From Arthrobacter cryoconiti (GTDB lineage Bacteria; Actinomycetota; Actinomycetes; Actinomycetales; Micrococcaceae): a stretch of 64,000 bases of DNA. Positions 52,100-62,470 of this stretch are shown piece after piece. The translations under genes were made by a program, and so were the position numbers. The notes under the pieces are model-generated. The model did not search any database. It was not told the DNA's origin and saw nothing but the letters and a program-made list of their open reading frames with translations. Each line of letters opens with the position of its first letter. The stretch's first letter is position 1. The DNA is taken from contig NZ_JAJJBU010000014.1 in assembly GCF_020905375.1 (NCBI RefSeq), positions 124,001-188,000 of the forward strand, read 5' to 3'.

Positions 52100-53647
52100 A
52101 TGTCAGCAAAGCCAATACCGCCGAACGCACCGCAGGCTAAGGCCCCGCACGGGGCACGATCGCATGGTTCCGCGCCCCGTCTATCAACGTCGCGCCGAGC
52201 TGCTGTGGTGGGCGGGGGTATTTCCGGATTATTGTCCGCTTTGGATCTACAGGCTGCTGGCTGGCAGGTGGGGGTGTACGACGCCGCTGCCACCTGGGGT
52301 GGTTGTGTGGGAGTCCACGAGGTGGCCGGGGTAGAGCTGGATAGCGGTGCGGACTCATTCGCCACACGCAACACGGCCGTGCTCGATTTGGCTACTGAAC
52401 TCGGACTGGGCGAGAACGTGGTGACCCCCAATCCGGCCGGAGCTTGGGTGTGGTTGCCGGATGGCCCGGTGCCGTTGCCGCGCACCGGCGTGCTGGGTAT
52501 TCCCTCGGATTTGCGGGCACCTGAGGTGCGCACCGCGCTGGGAACCACCGGCGTGCTGAGAGCGGCCTTGGATGCCAAGATGCCTGCAACAGTGGGCACC
52601 ACTGAGGCCGTGATGAGCGTGGCCGGGCTAGTCCGTGCCCGGATGGGCCAGCGGGTACTAGAACGGCTCGTGGCACCTGTAGTTGGCGGCGTGCATTCAG
52701 CAGACCCCGAACTTCTGGACGTGGATATGGTGGCGCCAGGACTCCGGGCCGGAATTCGTGAACACGGCTCGCTGGCTGCCGCCGTGGCCGCCCAGCGTGC
52801 AGGCGGAGCCAAACCCGGATCGGCAGTGGGGGGGCTTGACGGCGGAATGCACACGCTGGTTGCTGCATTGGTGGAGCATTTGCGCGACGCCGGTGTGGCA
52901 CTGCATGCCGGGCATGCAGTCACCGCCATCCATCAGGTCCAGGCAGACCCGGATACCAAGGGTACGCCCGTGCACTGGAGCGTGGACTGGAGCGCAGGGG
53001 GAGATCAAGGCCGCGAATCCGTGGAGTTATTGGTGGTCGCCACCGACGGTCCTACCGCGGTGCAGCTGCTGGCCGAATGCGTTCCCGAATTGCTCCCTTT
53101 CACCCCCGCAGCGGGTCCTGACATCCGCCTGGTCACTTTGGTTCTTGACGTGCCGGAACTGGACGGTGCTCCACGCGGAACGGGTGTCTTGGTGGCGCCG
53201 CAGACGGAAGGTATCAGCGCTAAAGCTCTCACCCATGCCACCGCCAAGTGGGAGTGGCTCGCCGACTCGACGGGACCTGGAACACATGTGCTGCGTCTTT
53301 CCTACGGACGGGCGGGCGTCGCGGCAGCTGACGCTGTTCGCTTGACTGCCCGCCCAGTGCTTGATGCCGATCTGGTGACTACCGCTCTTCTGGATGCCAC
53401 CAAACTTCTGGGAGTGAGCATCACCGAGGATGACGTGCTGGGCTCAGACGTGATTCGGTGGAAGGGCGCGCTGCCCTATGCCGCCGTCGGACATCAGGCC
53501 AAGATTGCACAGATTCACGCTTTGGCTAACCGTGCGACTGGGCTGGTCCTGACAGGTGGTTGGATGTCCGGGAACGGGCTGGCTGCCGTGGTTGCTGGGA
53601 CCCGTCGTCAGATCAAAGCTGTGGTGGATGAGATGACGATAAAGTGA
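52100..53647 (+). CDS. hemY: Coproporphyrinogen III oxidase / protoporphyrinogen oxidase-type flavoprotein
   Basis: A 515-residue FAD-binding oxidase. The FAD motif AAVVGGGISGLLSALDLQAAG (about 33-53) is preceded by a 30-residue polar extension; LDSGADSFATRN and the C-terminal LVLTGGWMSGNGLAAVVAGTRRQ match the HemY/CgoX family. In actinobacteria it oxidises coproporphyrinogen to coproporphyrin III (the CPD pathway), in line with hemQ next to it. AAGGAGAG precedes the ATG. Confidence 0.92.
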   Translation: MSAKPIPPNAPQAKAPHGARSHGSAPRLSTSRRAAVVGGGISGLLSALDLQAAGWQVGVYDAAATWGGCVGVHEVAGVELDSGADSFATRNTAVLDLATELGLGENVVTPNPAGAWVWLPDGPVPLPRTGVLGIPSDLRAPEVRTALGTTGVLRAALDAKMPATVGTTEAVMSVAGLVRARMGQRVLERLVAPVVGGVHSADPELLDVDMVAPGLRAGIREHGSLAAAVAAQRAGGAKPGSAVGGLDGGMHTLVAALVEHLRDAGVALHAGHAVTAIHQVQADPDTKGTPVHWSVDWSAGGDQGRESVELLVVATDGPTAVQLLAECVPELLPFTPAAGPDIRLVTLVLDVPELDGAPRGTGVLVAPQTEGISAKALTHATAKWEWLADSTGPGTHVLRLSYGRAGVAAADAVRLTARPVLDADLVTTALLDATKLLGVSITEDDVLGSDVIRWKGALPYAAVGHQAKIAQIHALANRATGLVLTGGWMSGNGLAAVVAGTRRQIKAVVDEMTIK

Positions 53648-53721
53648 TGTTTGGCACTTTCTACACCGCGTAGAGAAGTTGGGTTTCATATTTGCGGTCC
53701 ACAAGGTGCAGACTGGAACCC

Positions 53722-54432
53722 ATGAGCCACACTTCGAGCGAATCTGTCACTAAAACTTCCGAGTCTGACGAAGCACCTACCACGCCATTTACCTTGTGGA
53801 CCGTGTTCAAGCGCACGGGCTCCTTCGCAGGCGGTGGCGGAGCTGTTGCCGCCTTCGACGCCTTGAAGGATGGCTTCGCAGCGAACGGGGTGACGCTGCG
53901 GGGTTCCTACGATGTCTCCGCACTGCGCAGCGATGCCGACGTCATGGTCTGGCTCGTGGGACGCAACGCCGAAAGCTTGCAGCAGGCAGTGCGCGACATC
54001 CGCCGGACCGAGCTTTTCGCAGAAACAGAAATTGCCTGGTCCGCCATGGGCGTGCACCGTGAAGCGGAATTCACCAAGAGTCACGCTCCCGCTTACATGG
54101 GCGACAACGAGCCCAAGGGATGGGTTTGCGTTTACCCTTTCGTGCGCTCGTACGATTGGTACATTCTTCCAGCCGAAGACCGCAGCCGTATGCTGCGCGA
54201 GCACGGCATGCTAGGCCGGGACTTCCCCCAGGTTCTTTCCAACACAGTCGCCGCCTTCGCGCTGGGCGACTGGGAGTGGATGCTGGGCTTGGAATCAGAT
54301 GAGCTCACAGATCTGGTGGATATGATGCGCCACCTTCGCTCCACCGACGCCCGCTTGCATGTGCGTGATGAAATCCCGTTCTACACAGGACGCCGGGTCA
54401 GCGCAGCCGAGGTTGCCGAGGTCCTCCGATGA
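53722..54432 (+). CDS. hemQ: Coproheme decarboxylase HemQ (ChdC)
   Basis: A chlorite-dismutase-fold protein of 236 residues that turns coproheme into heme b. KPxG-like EPKGWVCVYPFVRSYDWYILP holds the catalytic Tyr, followed by REHGMLGRDF with the actinobacterial His. ATG 53722 is favoured over the frame opening at 53692. It overlaps hemH by 4 bp. Confidence 0.93.
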   Translation: MSHTSSESVTKTSESDEAPTTPFTLWTVFKRTGSFAGGGGAVAAFDALKDGFAANGVTLRGSYDVSALRSDADVMVWLVGRNAESLQQAVRDIRRTELFAETEIAWSAMGVHREAEFTKSHAPAYMGDNEPKGWVCVYPFVRSYDWYILPAEDRSRMLREHGMLGRDFPQVLSNTVAAFALGDWEWMLGLESDELTDLVDMMRHLRSTDARLHVRDEIPFYTGRRVSAAEVAEVLR

Positions 54433-55592
54433 GCGCTCCCATTGCTGCCCCCGCACACTACGACGCGATCCTGCTTGCCTCTTTTGGCGGCCCCGAGGGC
54501 CAAGAGGATGTCATCCCCTTCCTGCGCAACGTCACGCGCGGGCGGGGCATTCCGGACGAACGCCTGGAAGAAGTGAGTCATCACTACCGCGCCAACGGCG
54601 GCATCAGCCCCATCAACGCTCAGAACAGGGCGCTGAAATCCGCTTTGGAAGCAGAACTAGCGTCTCGAAACATTGGGCTGCCCGTGCTGTGGGGGAACCG
54701 TAACTGGGATCCCTACATTCCTGAAGTTCTCACGAGCGCCTACGAGGCAGGGCATCGACGCCTGCTGATGGTCACCACCAGCGCGTATTCCTGCTACTCC
54801 AGCTGCCGCCAGTATCGCGAGGATATCGGCATGGCTCTGACGGAAACCGGGCTGGACGGCAAGCTCGCCGTGGATAAAGTACGTCAGTACTTTGACCACC
54901 CCGGCTTCGTAGAGCCATTCATTGAAGGTACAGCTGCTTCACTGGCCCGCGTTCGTGCGCAGTTAGTCGATGCGGGTAGCCCAGAAGGCCAGATACACGT
55001 CCTCTTCGCAACCCACTCGATCCCTACCCGTGATGCGCACGCTGCGGGAAACTCGGTCAACGAACCGCGCGAATTCGCCGAAGGCTCGGCCTACGTGGCT
55101 CAGCATTTGGCCAATGCCGCCGCGATCATGGACCGCGTCGATTCCGAGCAGCCTTGGTCTCTCGTGTACCAGTCCCGTTCCGGGGCGCCTCATGTCCCGT
55201 GGTTGGAACCGGATATCAATGATGCGATCGCCGAATTGGCGGATAAAGGTATTAAAGGTGTGGTGGTGGTTCCGTTGGGATTTGTGAGCGATCACATGGA
55301 AGTCCTTTGGGACTTGGATACCGAAGCTAAAGAGACTTCCGAGAAGCTAGGACTCGCCTTTGACCGGGCTCCTACTCCTTCCACACACCACAAGTTCGTA
55401 AGCGGACTCGTAGATTTGATCTGTGAACGCACCGTGGAGAACCATCTCGACGACCGTCCCGCCATGACGGACTTGGGTCCGTGGTTCGACGTCTGCAACC
55501 CCGGCTGCTGCGCCAACTTCCGTGGCGAAAAACCAGTCATTTCTGAAATTGGCAGCAGCGTGGGACGCGAGTGCGCCCCGGCTGAACTGTGA
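54429..55592 (+). CDS. hemH: Ferrochelatase (coproporphyrin type) HemH/CpfC
   Basis: Inserts iron into coproporphyrin III. The 387-residue protein has ILLASFGGPEG at the start and a catalytic His in FATHSIPTRD. The C-terminal CNPGCCANFRG together with an earlier Cys (YSCYSSCRQYRED) matches the [2Fe-2S] ligands of actinobacterial ferrochelatases. ATGA overlap with hemQ; GTGA overlap with hemC. Confidence 0.94.
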   Translation: MSAPIAAPAHYDAILLASFGGPEGQEDVIPFLRNVTRGRGIPDERLEEVSHHYRANGGISPINAQNRALKSALEAELASRNIGLPVLWGNRNWDPYIPEVLTSAYEAGHRRLLMVTTSAYSCYSSCRQYREDIGMALTETGLDGKLAVDKVRQYFDHPGFVEPFIEGTAASLARVRAQLVDAGSPEGQIHVLFATHSIPTRDAHAAGNSVNEPREFAEGSAYVAQHLANAAAIMDRVDSEQPWSLVYQSRSGAPHVPWLEPDINDAIAELADKGIKGVVVVPLGFVSDHMEVLWDLDTEAKETSEKLGLAFDRAPTPSTHHKFVSGLVDLICERTVENHLDDRPAMTDLGPWFDVCNPGCCANFRGEKPVISEIGSSVGRECAPAEL

Positions 55593-56593
55593 CGGCTGGA
55601 GCGATAGCTGTGAATGATGTGAAAATTGGGACCCGTGGGAGCAAACTGGCGCTGAGCCAGACACAGCAGATCACGGAGAAGCTGACGGCCGTAGGTGGTT
55701 TTACGGCGCAGATCGTCCCGGTCAAAACTGAAGGCGACGTGCTGACGGGTCCGTTGTCTCAGATGGGAGGCACTGGTGTTTTTGCCGCAAGATTGCGCGC
55801 CACGCTACTGGACGGCGGTGTAGATGTGGCCGTGCACTCGCTCAAAGACCTGCCGACGGCGGCCACTCCGGGATTGGTCATTGCGGCAGTTCCTGTGCGC
55901 GTAGATGCACGGGATGCCCTGTGCTCGCGGGAAAATCTGGTGCTTTCAGAGCTTGCGACGGGAGCCCGTGTCGGTACCGGTTCGCCGCGGAGGGCAGCCC
56001 AACTGCTCTCTATCCGCCCCGATCTGGTAATCGTGGACATTCGCGGCAACGTCGAGACCCGTTTGGGCCGTGTCCCTGGCCTGGCCGGCAATGTTGATGC
56101 CCCGGTAGTGGAAGGCAAAAGCGGAGACCTCGACGCCGTAGTGCTCGCCGCGGCTGGGCTGAGCCGGATCGGCCGTTTGGACGCTGTAAGTGAATTCTTG
56201 GATCCTGACGTCATGCTCCCAGCCCCGGGCCAGGGAGCTTTGGCTCTGGAATGCCGCAGCGAGGATGCACAATTGACGAATGTCCTGGGTCAGGCGCTTG
56301 CCGCGCTCGATGACCATGACACCCGCCTCGCCGTCACTGCTGAGCGGGCTCTTCTGGCGCGCTTGGAAGCTGGTTGCAGCGCACCCGTAGGCGCGTTCGC
56401 GTTCCGTAAAGGCTCCATGCTGTATTTGGAATCTGTGGTGTGCTCGCTGGACGGTGTTCATTCTCTCCGGTTGAAGAGGGCCACCGACGGGCTGACCACT
56501 GTTGGGGCAACCCTTTTGGGGATTGAACTTGCGGAGGAACTGCTCGCCGGTGGTGTCGCTGACTTTGCGGATCTGGCCGGCTCGGCAAAGTGA
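55589..56593 (+). CDS. hemC: Porphobilinogen deaminase (hydroxymethylbilane synthase)
   Basis: Builds hydroxymethylbilane from four porphobilinogens. The 334-residue enzyme has VKIGTRGSKLALSQTQ, VHSLKDLPT, the GTGSPRRAAQL loop and the cofactor cysteine in LEAGCSAPVGAFA. GTG start overlaps hemH by 4 bp. Overlaps hemD by 4 bp. Confidence 0.95.
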   Translation: MTAGAIAVNDVKIGTRGSKLALSQTQQITEKLTAVGGFTAQIVPVKTEGDVLTGPLSQMGGTGVFAARLRATLLDGGVDVAVHSLKDLPTAATPGLVIAAVPVRVDARDALCSRENLVLSELATGARVGTGSPRRAAQLLSIRPDLVIVDIRGNVETRLGRVPGLAGNVDAPVVEGKSGDLDAVVLAAAGLSRIGRLDAVSEFLDPDVMLPAPGQGALALECRSEDAQLTNVLGQALAALDDHDTRLAVTAERALLARLEAGCSAPVGAFAFRKGSMLYLESVVCSLDGVHSLRLKRATDGLTTVGATLLGIELAEELLAGGVADFADLAGSAK

Positions 56594-57609
56594 CCGAAAG
56601 TTGCGGGCCGCGCCAGGACCGGCATTCCCTCGGCGACTTTCCGGCCATCAGCCGCGGGCGGCCTTCGGCCTCCCTGACGTCGCCTACGCAAATATCGGCT
56701 CCTGGCGCTGGCCAGCTCACCGGATTGCGTGTGGCCGTGACTCGAAGCGCGGATCGGGCAGGAGCGCTTGCTGATGCCTTGGCCGCTGCCGGAGCGGAAC
56801 CCGTATTAGTCCCGCTGATCGACTTTGAAACTGCTGATCAAGGCGTACTTGGAGCCGCATTGGCGCGGCTCTGCGCAGGTGAATACCGATGGCTGGTCAT
56901 CAGCTCGATCACCACCGTACGGGCGCTAAAACAGTGGTGCGAGTCCGCTGGGACGACACTTGCTGCGCTGATTCCCCAGAACACCAAAGTAGCCACGATC
57001 GGACCCACGTCGGTTGCCGTATTGGCAGCTGAGGGCATTATGACCAATCTGGCACCAACAAATGTGCAATCAGGAGCCGGCCTCGTCGCGTTGTGGCCAG
57101 AGCTGGCAACAACTCAAGAGATAGCCCAGGAGACTCAAAGTGGCCGTGTTCTGTTGCCACAATCCGATGTCGCCTCTCCCACCATCGTTGACGGGATTCG
57201 CGCCAAAGGATGGTCCCCGGAAGTCACGACAGCGTACAAAACCGTGGACTACCCCGCAAGTCCGAGCAAACGTCTGTCGGCTCTCCTTGCACACTCAACC
57301 ACCACCTACCCTGCCGGCAACCACACCGAGCTCACCCCGGCCCAAGCGGGCGCCGAGTTCCAAGCTGGACTCTTGGACGCCGTCGTCCTGGCCTCGGGAA
57401 GCGCTGCGCGCAGGTTAGCGGCCGCGATGGGTCCGATCCCGCCACGCTGTTTGGTCATCGCCATTGGCCAGCCCACCCGGACCGAGGCGCTAAGGCTTGG
57501 AATCCAGGTTTCTGCCACGGCGGCTCACCCCACACCAGACGGAATCGTGACTGCCTTGGCACAAGCCCGCGCCCGAACTGACACCATGCAATCCAGGAGA
57601 TATCCATGA
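56590..57609 (+). CDS. hemD: Uroporphyrinogen-III synthase
   Basis: Closes hydroxymethylbilane to uroporphyrinogen III. The 339-residue protein shows the weak HemD pattern: GLRVAVTRSADRAGALADALAAAGAEPVLVPLIDF at about residues 45-80, and RVLLPQSDVASPTIVDGIRAKGW. The N-terminal ~40 residues are extra and low-complexity. GTG start overlaps hemC by 4 bp. Confidence 0.88.
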   Translation: MTESCGPRQDRHSLGDFPAISRGRPSASLTSPTQISAPGAGQLTGLRVAVTRSADRAGALADALAAAGAEPVLVPLIDFETADQGVLGAALARLCAGEYRWLVISSITTVRALKQWCESAGTTLAALIPQNTKVATIGPTSVAVLAAEGIMTNLAPTNVQSGAGLVALWPELATTQEIAQETQSGRVLLPQSDVASPTIVDGIRAKGWSPEVTTAYKTVDYPASPSKRLSALLAHSTTTYPAGNHTELTPAQAGAEFQAGLLDAVVLASGSAARRLAAAMGPIPPRCLVIAIGQPTRTEALRLGIQVSATAAHPTPDGIVTALAQARARTDTMQSRRYP

Positions 57610-58586
57610 GCTTTCCCCAGCATCGCCCCCGCCGACTCCGCACTACGGCGGCCATGCGCCGCCTCGTGGCGGAATACTCTGTTGCGGCGTCGGATCTGAT
57701 CTTGCCTGTATTTATTCGTGAAGGCCTGAGAGAGCCCAAGCCCATCACGTCAATGCCGGGTGTCTTCCAACACACCACCGAGTCTCTCTTGGTGGCGGCG
57801 CGGGAGGCCGTGGAACTGGGTTTGGGCGGCATCATGATATTCGGTATTCCGGCAGAGCGAGACGCCACTGGTTCGGCGTCACTGACACCGGACGGTGTGC
57901 TGAATGCCGCTATCAGGGAAGTCCGTGGGGCCGTGGGGGAGAACCTTGTGGTGATGAGCGATCTCTGCCTGGACGAGTTTACCGACCACGGTCACTGCGG
58001 CGTACTCGACGCTGATGGCACGGTGGACAATGACGCCACGTTAGCGATCTATGCAGAAATGGCTGTGGCTCAGGCGCGTGCGGGCGCCCACATTGTGGCA
58101 CCGTCCGGAATGATGGACGGGCAGGTGGGCGTGATTCGTGCAGCACTGGATGCCGAAGGATTTACCGACGTTTCGGTGCTGGCTTATGCGGCTAAGTACG
58201 CGTCGGCGTTTTACGGACCCTTCCGCGAGGCCGTGGATTCGCAGTTGCATGGAGACCGGCATAGCTACCAAATGGATCCAGGCAACCGTCGCGAGGCGTT
58301 GCACGAGGTGGAACTCGACTTAGCCGAGGGCGCTGACATCGTCATGGTGAAGCCGGCCATGAGCTACCTGGATATCTTGGCTGACGTGGCAGCGATGTCG
58401 CCGGTGCCGGTGGCCGCCTACCAAATTTCTGGCGAATACGCGATGATCGAGGCTGCTGCCGCCAACGGTTGGATCAACCGACGTGCCGCCATAGAAGAGT
58501 CGGTGCTGAGCATCAAACGTGCTGGCGCCACCATGATCTTGACGTACTGGGCGGCCGAACTGGCCGGCTGGATTCGCAGCAAATAA
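57606..58586 (+). CDS. hemB: Delta-aminolevulinic acid dehydratase (porphobilinogen synthase)
   Basis: Condenses two aminolevulinates to porphobilinogen. The 326-residue TIM barrel has Schiff-base lysines in [15 protein letters not shown] and [11 protein letters not shown]. The metal segment [15 protein letters not shown] keeps two cysteines but has Asp at the middle position of the classic zinc triad. ATG overlaps the hemD stop. Confidence 0.95.
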   Translation: MSFPQHRPRRLRTTAAMRRLVAEYSVAASDLILPVFIREGLREPKPITSMPGVFQHTTESLLVAAREAVELGLGGIMIFGIPAERDATGSASLTPDGVLNAAIREVRGAVGENLVVMSDLCLDEFTDHGHCGVLDADGTVDNDATLAIYAEMAVAQARAGAHIVAPSGMMDGQVGVIRAALDAEGFTDVSVLAYAAKYASAFYGPFREAVDSQLHGDRHSYQMDPGNRREALHEVELDLAEGADIVMVKPAMSYLDILADVAAMSPVPVAAYQISGEYAMIEAAAANGWINRRAAIEESVLSIKRAGATMILTYWAAELAGWIRSK

Positions 58587-58624
58587 CTTCCGCTCCCGCT
58601 CTCCATCAAAGGAACCCTTCCTCC

Positions 58625-59932
58625 ATGACCAGTTCGCAGGAACTTTTTGACCGTGCCAAGACCCTCATGCCTGGCGGGGTGAACTCGCCTGTTCGCGCCT
58701 TCGGCCAGGTGGGTGGCACACCTCGTTTCATGGTCGACGCGAAAGGCCCGTACATCACCGACGCGGATGGCCGCGAGTATGTAGACCTAGTCTGCTCGTG
58801 GGGCCCAGCACTGTTGGGACATTCGCACCCCGATGTCCTGGCAGCCGTGCACGCCGCCGTCGACCATGGTTTGAGTTTTGGCGCGTCAACCCCGGCCGAA
58901 AGTGAACTGGCGATGCTCGTCAAGGGCCGCGTACCGGGCGTAGAACACCTGCGAATGGTCTCCACCGGTACCGAAGCCACTATGACAGCCGTGCGCCTAG
59001 CCAGGGGATACACCGGCCGGGACCTCATTGTGAAGTTCGCGGGCTGCTATCACGGACACCTGGACTCCTTGCTGGCAGCAGCAGGCTCCGGACTTGCCAC
59101 ACTGGCGCTGCCCGGTTCCGCCGGAGTGACAGCGGCCACCGCTGCGCAGACACTTGTGCTGCCCTATAACGATCTTGCCGCGGTGGAAGCTGCCTTCGCC
59201 GCACACGGGGAACGGATCGCTGCCGTGATTACCGAAGCTGCCCCCGCCAATATGGGTGTTGTGACGCCTGGGGAAGGCTTCAACGCCGGCCTCTCCCGTA
59301 TTACTACCGCCCACGGGGCCTTACTCATTTTTGATGAGGTTCTGACAGGATTCCGCACGGGACCAGCAGGATATTGGGGCCTGACCGGCGCCGAGGAAGG
59401 CTGGACACCGGATCTATTCACCTTTGGCAAAGTGATAGGAGGGGGCCTTCCGACGGCGGCGCTGGGCGGACGCTTGGACGTGATGGACTATCTGGCCCCG
59501 CTGGGCCCGGTCTATCAGGCAGGCACGTTATCCGGCAATCCAGTGGCCATGGCCGCAGGTGTGGCGACACTGACTGCTGCTACATCCTCTGTATACGAGA
59601 TTGTGGACGCGCGTTCCCTTGAGCTTTCTGCTGCGCTCTCAACTGCTCTGGCTGCTGAAGGGGTGGACCATTCCGTGCAGCGGGCCGGGAATCTGTTCTC
59701 CGTAGCTTTCGGCACCGGCGCCCACGGAGTCCATAACTACGATGACGCCCAAGCCCAGGAAGTGTTCCGCTACGCACCGTTCTTCCACTCGATGCTGGAT
59801 TCTGGCGTGTATCTGCCGCCGAGCGTTTTTGAAGCCTGGTTCTTGTCAGGCGCCCACGATGACGCGGCGATGAATCGAATCTTTGAGGCTCTTCCGGCCG
59901 CGGCGAAAGCTGCGGCTTCCGCTACTTCCTAG
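58625..59932 (+). CDS. hemL: Glutamate-1-semialdehyde 2,1-aminomutase
   Basis: A PLP enzyme of 435 residues that converts glutamate-1-semialdehyde to 5-aminolevulinate. [27 protein letters not shown], the cofactor lysine in [14 protein letters not shown] and [16 protein letters not shown] are family blocks. AAAGGAA precedes the ATG 39 bp after hemB. The frame open from 58469 overlaps hemB and is not used. It ends the operon before a terminator. Confidence 0.95.
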   Translation: MTSSQELFDRAKTLMPGGVNSPVRAFGQVGGTPRFMVDAKGPYITDADGREYVDLVCSWGPALLGHSHPDVLAAVHAAVDHGLSFGASTPAESELAMLVKGRVPGVEHLRMVSTGTEATMTAVRLARGYTGRDLIVKFAGCYHGHLDSLLAAAGSGLATLALPGSAGVTAATAAQTLVLPYNDLAAVEAAFAAHGERIAAVITEAAPANMGVVTPGEGFNAGLSRITTAHGALLIFDEVLTGFRTGPAGYWGLTGAEEGWTPDLFTFGKVIGGGLPTAALGGRLDVMDYLAPLGPVYQAGTLSGNPVAMAAGVATLTAATSSVYEIVDARSLELSAALSTALAAEGVDHSVQRAGNLFSVAFGTGAHGVHNYDDAQAQEVFRYAPFFHSMLDSGVYLPPSVFEAWFLSGAHDDAAMNRIFEALPAAAKAAASATS

Positions 59933-59936
59933 CTGA

Positions 59937-59970
59937 CTGTGCGGGCGGCACCTCGGCGCTGCCCGCACAG
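59937..59970 (+). terminator. Terminator of the heme operon
   Basis: Perfect 10-bp arms CTGTGCGGGC and GCCCGCACAG with a 14-base loop lie just after the hemL stop. A direct repeat TCCACATTTCGCGC follows twice up to the end of the ABC operon. Confidence 0.75.
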
Positions 59971-60030
59971 CTCCACATTTCGCGCACAGATCCACATTTC
60001 GCGCCGCGAAAATGCTAGAGAACAGACGTG

Positions 60031-60768
60031 TTAGAGAACATCGGAGAGGAATCCGCGAAGCCTCTGCGTTTTTGGTTCGCTAAAGAGCTCCAGGGGTGAA
60101 CCTGTTTCCACCACCACGCCGTCGTCCATGAAGGTGACGGTGTCTGAGACGTTGCGGCAAAAGCCCATCTCATGCGTCACCACCACCATGGTCATCCCAC
60201 CCTTGGACAGATCGGTCATCAGCGCCAAAACGCCCTTCACGAGTTCGGGGTCCAAAGCAGAAGTGGCCTCGTCGAAGAACATGACTTCCGGCTCCATGGC
60301 CAACGCCCGGGCAATCGCTACGCGCTGTTGCTGGCCGCCCGAGAGATTGAAGGGACGCGAGTCCGCCTTGTGTTTGAGTCCCACCAGTTCCAACTGCTCC
60401 AGCGCCTTGGCATGTGCCTGGTCCTTGGGCATCTTGCGGATCTTATGCAGTGCAAGAGATACATTCTGCACCACTGTCTTGTGCGGAAACAAGTTGAACT
60501 GCTGAAAAACCATGCCAATACGACGCCGGAGCTCGTCCGGGTTGTCCTGCAGTACGGAGCGGCCATCCAGGGCAATATCGCCTTGGTCCGGCTCGATGAG
60601 CCGGTTCATGACGCGCAAAAGAGTCGACTTGCCGGAGCCGGAAGGGCCAATCACAGAGGCTGTGGTGCCTTGCGGTACGTGCATGTCGATTCCGCGCAGA
60701 ACCTTGTTGGTTCCGAAAGCCAAATGGATGTTGCTGGCAGTTAGGGACCCTGACTTGAATTCACTCAT
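60031..60768 (-). CDS. Amino-acid ABC transporter ATP-binding protein
   Basis: A 245-residue GlnQ/HisP-type ATPase with Walker [10 protein letters not shown], signature LSGGQQQR, Walker [14 protein letters not shown] and VVTHEMGF. It lies 3 bp after the permease gene. It is a paralogue of GluA at 14015 and may move a different polar amino acid. Confidence 0.92.
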   Translation of the reverse strand: MSEFKSGSLTASNIHLAFGTNKVLRGIDMHVPQGTTASVIGPSGSGKSTLLRVMNRLIEPDQGDIALDGRSVLQDNPDELRRRIGMVFQQFNLFPHKTVVQNVSLALHKIRKMPKDQAHAKALEQLELVGLKHKADSRPFNLSGGQQQRVAIARALAMEPEVMFFDEATSALDPELVKGVLALMTDLSKGGMTMVVVTHEMGFCRNVSDTVTFMDDGVVVETGSPLELFSEPKTQRLRGFLSDVL

Positions 60769-60771
60769 GGA

Positions 60772-61530
60772 CTAGGCGCCCTTTCCGACAAGTGCTGCGG
60801 CTTCGTCAGGTTCGGCTCTGGCCGCCTTGCCTTCGCGCAGACGCTTGTCCATAAAGTTCACAAGGTGCGTGAGCGGAACGGTCAGGATCAGGTAGAGCAG
60901 GCCAGCAGCGATCAACGGGGAGAGGCTACCGGAGTTCGCAGCGTAGTCATTTGACACGCGGTAAAGCTCACGTTGCCCCGCTGTGACACCCAGCAGATAA
61001 ATCAGCGAAGAGTCCTTGATCAAGGCAATGAGCTGGTTGACCAAGGCTGGCAAGACGCGACGGATGCCCTGGGGGATGACCACCAGAAGCATTGCCTGGC
61101 CATAGCCGAAGCCCAGAGCCCGTGAAGCCTCCAACTGTCCCTTGTCAACGCTTTGGATGCCCGAACGAAAGATCTCTCCGATGTAGGCGCCGGCCATCAG
61201 TGTCAGCGCGAGGATGGCCAGCGGGAACGGGTTGGTGATCCCCGTGAGCTGGCGAAGGATCGGGCCCAGGCCGATGCCGATGACAACGATTACCAGGATT
61301 GCCGGTAGACCACGGAAAATATCCGTATAGACCCTCGAGATCCACCGTAGGACTGGGTTGCGAGAAATACCCATGACCGCCAGCACCAGCCCAAGAATGC
61401 AGCCTAGAATGGCCGAGGAAACGGCCAGAATGAGCGTATTGGGCAAACCGACAGTGAGCATCTGGGGGATGACTTCCCCTATTGCCTGCCAGTCAAAGAA
61501 CGTTTTGAGGAACTGATCAAGTGCATCCAA
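60772..61530 (-). CDS. Amino-acid ABC transporter permease
   Basis: A 252-residue HisM-type permease with about five helices and the EAA loop LEASRALGFGYGQAMLLVVIPQG. It lies 10 bp after the binding-protein gene. Only one permease gene is present, so a homodimeric pore is likely, unlike GluCD. Confidence 0.88.
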   Translation of the reverse strand: MDALDQFLKTFFDWQAIGEVIPQMLTVGLPNTLILAVSSAILGCILGLVLAVMGISRNPVLRWISRVYTDIFRGLPAILVIVVIGIGLGPILRQLTGITNPFPLAILALTLMAGAYIGEIFRSGIQSVDKGQLEASRALGFGYGQAMLLVVIPQGIRRVLPALVNQLIALIKDSSLIYLLGVTAGQRELYRVSNDYAANSGSLSPLIAAGLLYLILTVPLTHLVNFMDKRLREGKAARAEPDEAAALVGKGA

Positions 61531-61540
61531 TGAGGTCTCC

Positions 61541-62470
61541 TTACGGGAGCTTCACTGCCTTGGAACCGGGGGTCCAGTTCTCCGGCATCGGGCGCTCGGG
61601 GTACCACTGCTTGGTCAGCTTGGCCCAGGTGCCATCCGTAATCACTGCATCCAAGGCAGAGTTCAGGGCGTCGATCAGCGGCTTGTTTTGGGGGCTCACG
61701 GCGTAAGCGGTGAAGTTCTGCGTGTTGATAACGGACTCGACGATCGCTGTCCCGTCACCATCCTTGACCTGGCCGGTGGCCTGTTGCGACGGCGCGACCC
61801 AGGCATCCACCTGTCCGTTCTTCACATTAGCGTAGGCGGTGTTGTAATCGGGGAACCGGACGGCTTCTAGCTTGAGCGTGTTAGTCACATAGTCATCTTG
61901 GACGGTTCCTTGGACCACGGCCACGCGCGTTTTGGCACTCAAGTCCTTAAAGCCCTTGACGGTTGAGTCGGACTTGGCGACAACTGCCATGTAGCCAAAG
62001 TCGTAACCGTTGCTGAAACCAACACTCTTGCGGCGTGCGTCAGTGGTGGAGATCGAGGAGGAGCCGACGTCGAACGTTTTATTCGCAACCTGAGAAAGCA
62101 GGGCGGAGAAGTCGGTGGACTTGAACTCAACCTTCAAACCAAGTTTTTTCGCCATCGCGCGTAACAATTCGTTGTCGTAGCCGGTGAAGTTTCCGTCTTT
62201 GTCAATGAAGATGTTAGGCGGGGCATCCGAGAGTGTGCCGACGGTGATGGTACCGGGAACAATCAGGCCCAATGCAGAGGTGTCGATCTTGTCCACAGCC
62301 GTGACATCCGCGGTGGTGTATTTATCCAAGGAGACCTGGTCGCTGCCGGCCAAGGCGTCAGTTGGCTTCGCCGAGCTGGTGCTGGTGGCACCGCCGCACG
62401 CGGCGAGCGAAAGCGCGAGGGCAACGGCCACAGGCACAGTAGTAATCCACTTCAGAGCTGATTTTTTCAT
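61541..62470 (-). CDS. Amino-acid ABC transporter substrate-binding lipoprotein
   Basis: A 309-residue family-3 binding protein with a signal peptide and lipobox LAAC (Cys near residue 25). ITVGTLSDAPPNIFIDKDGNFTGYDNELLRAMAKKLGL and DVGSSSISTTDARRKSV are typical. ATG 62470 is chosen for the signal peptide; the frame opens earlier. First gene of a three-gene importer; the ligand is not evident. Confidence 0.9.
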   Translation of the reverse strand: MKKSALKWITTVPVAVALALSLAACGGATSTSSAKPTDALAGSDQVSLDKYTTADVTAVDKIDTSALGLIVPGTITVGTLSDAPPNIFIDKDGNFTGYDNELLRAMAKKLGLKVEFKSTDFSALLSQVANKTFDVGSSSISTTDARRKSVGFSNGYDFGYMAVVAKSDSTVKGFKDLSAKTRVAVVQGTVQDDYVTNTLKLEAVRFPDYNTAYANVKNGQVDAWVAPSQQATGQVKDGDGTAIVESVINTQNFTAYAVSPQNKPLIDALNSALDAVITDGTWAKLTKQWYPERPMPENWTPGSKAVKLP

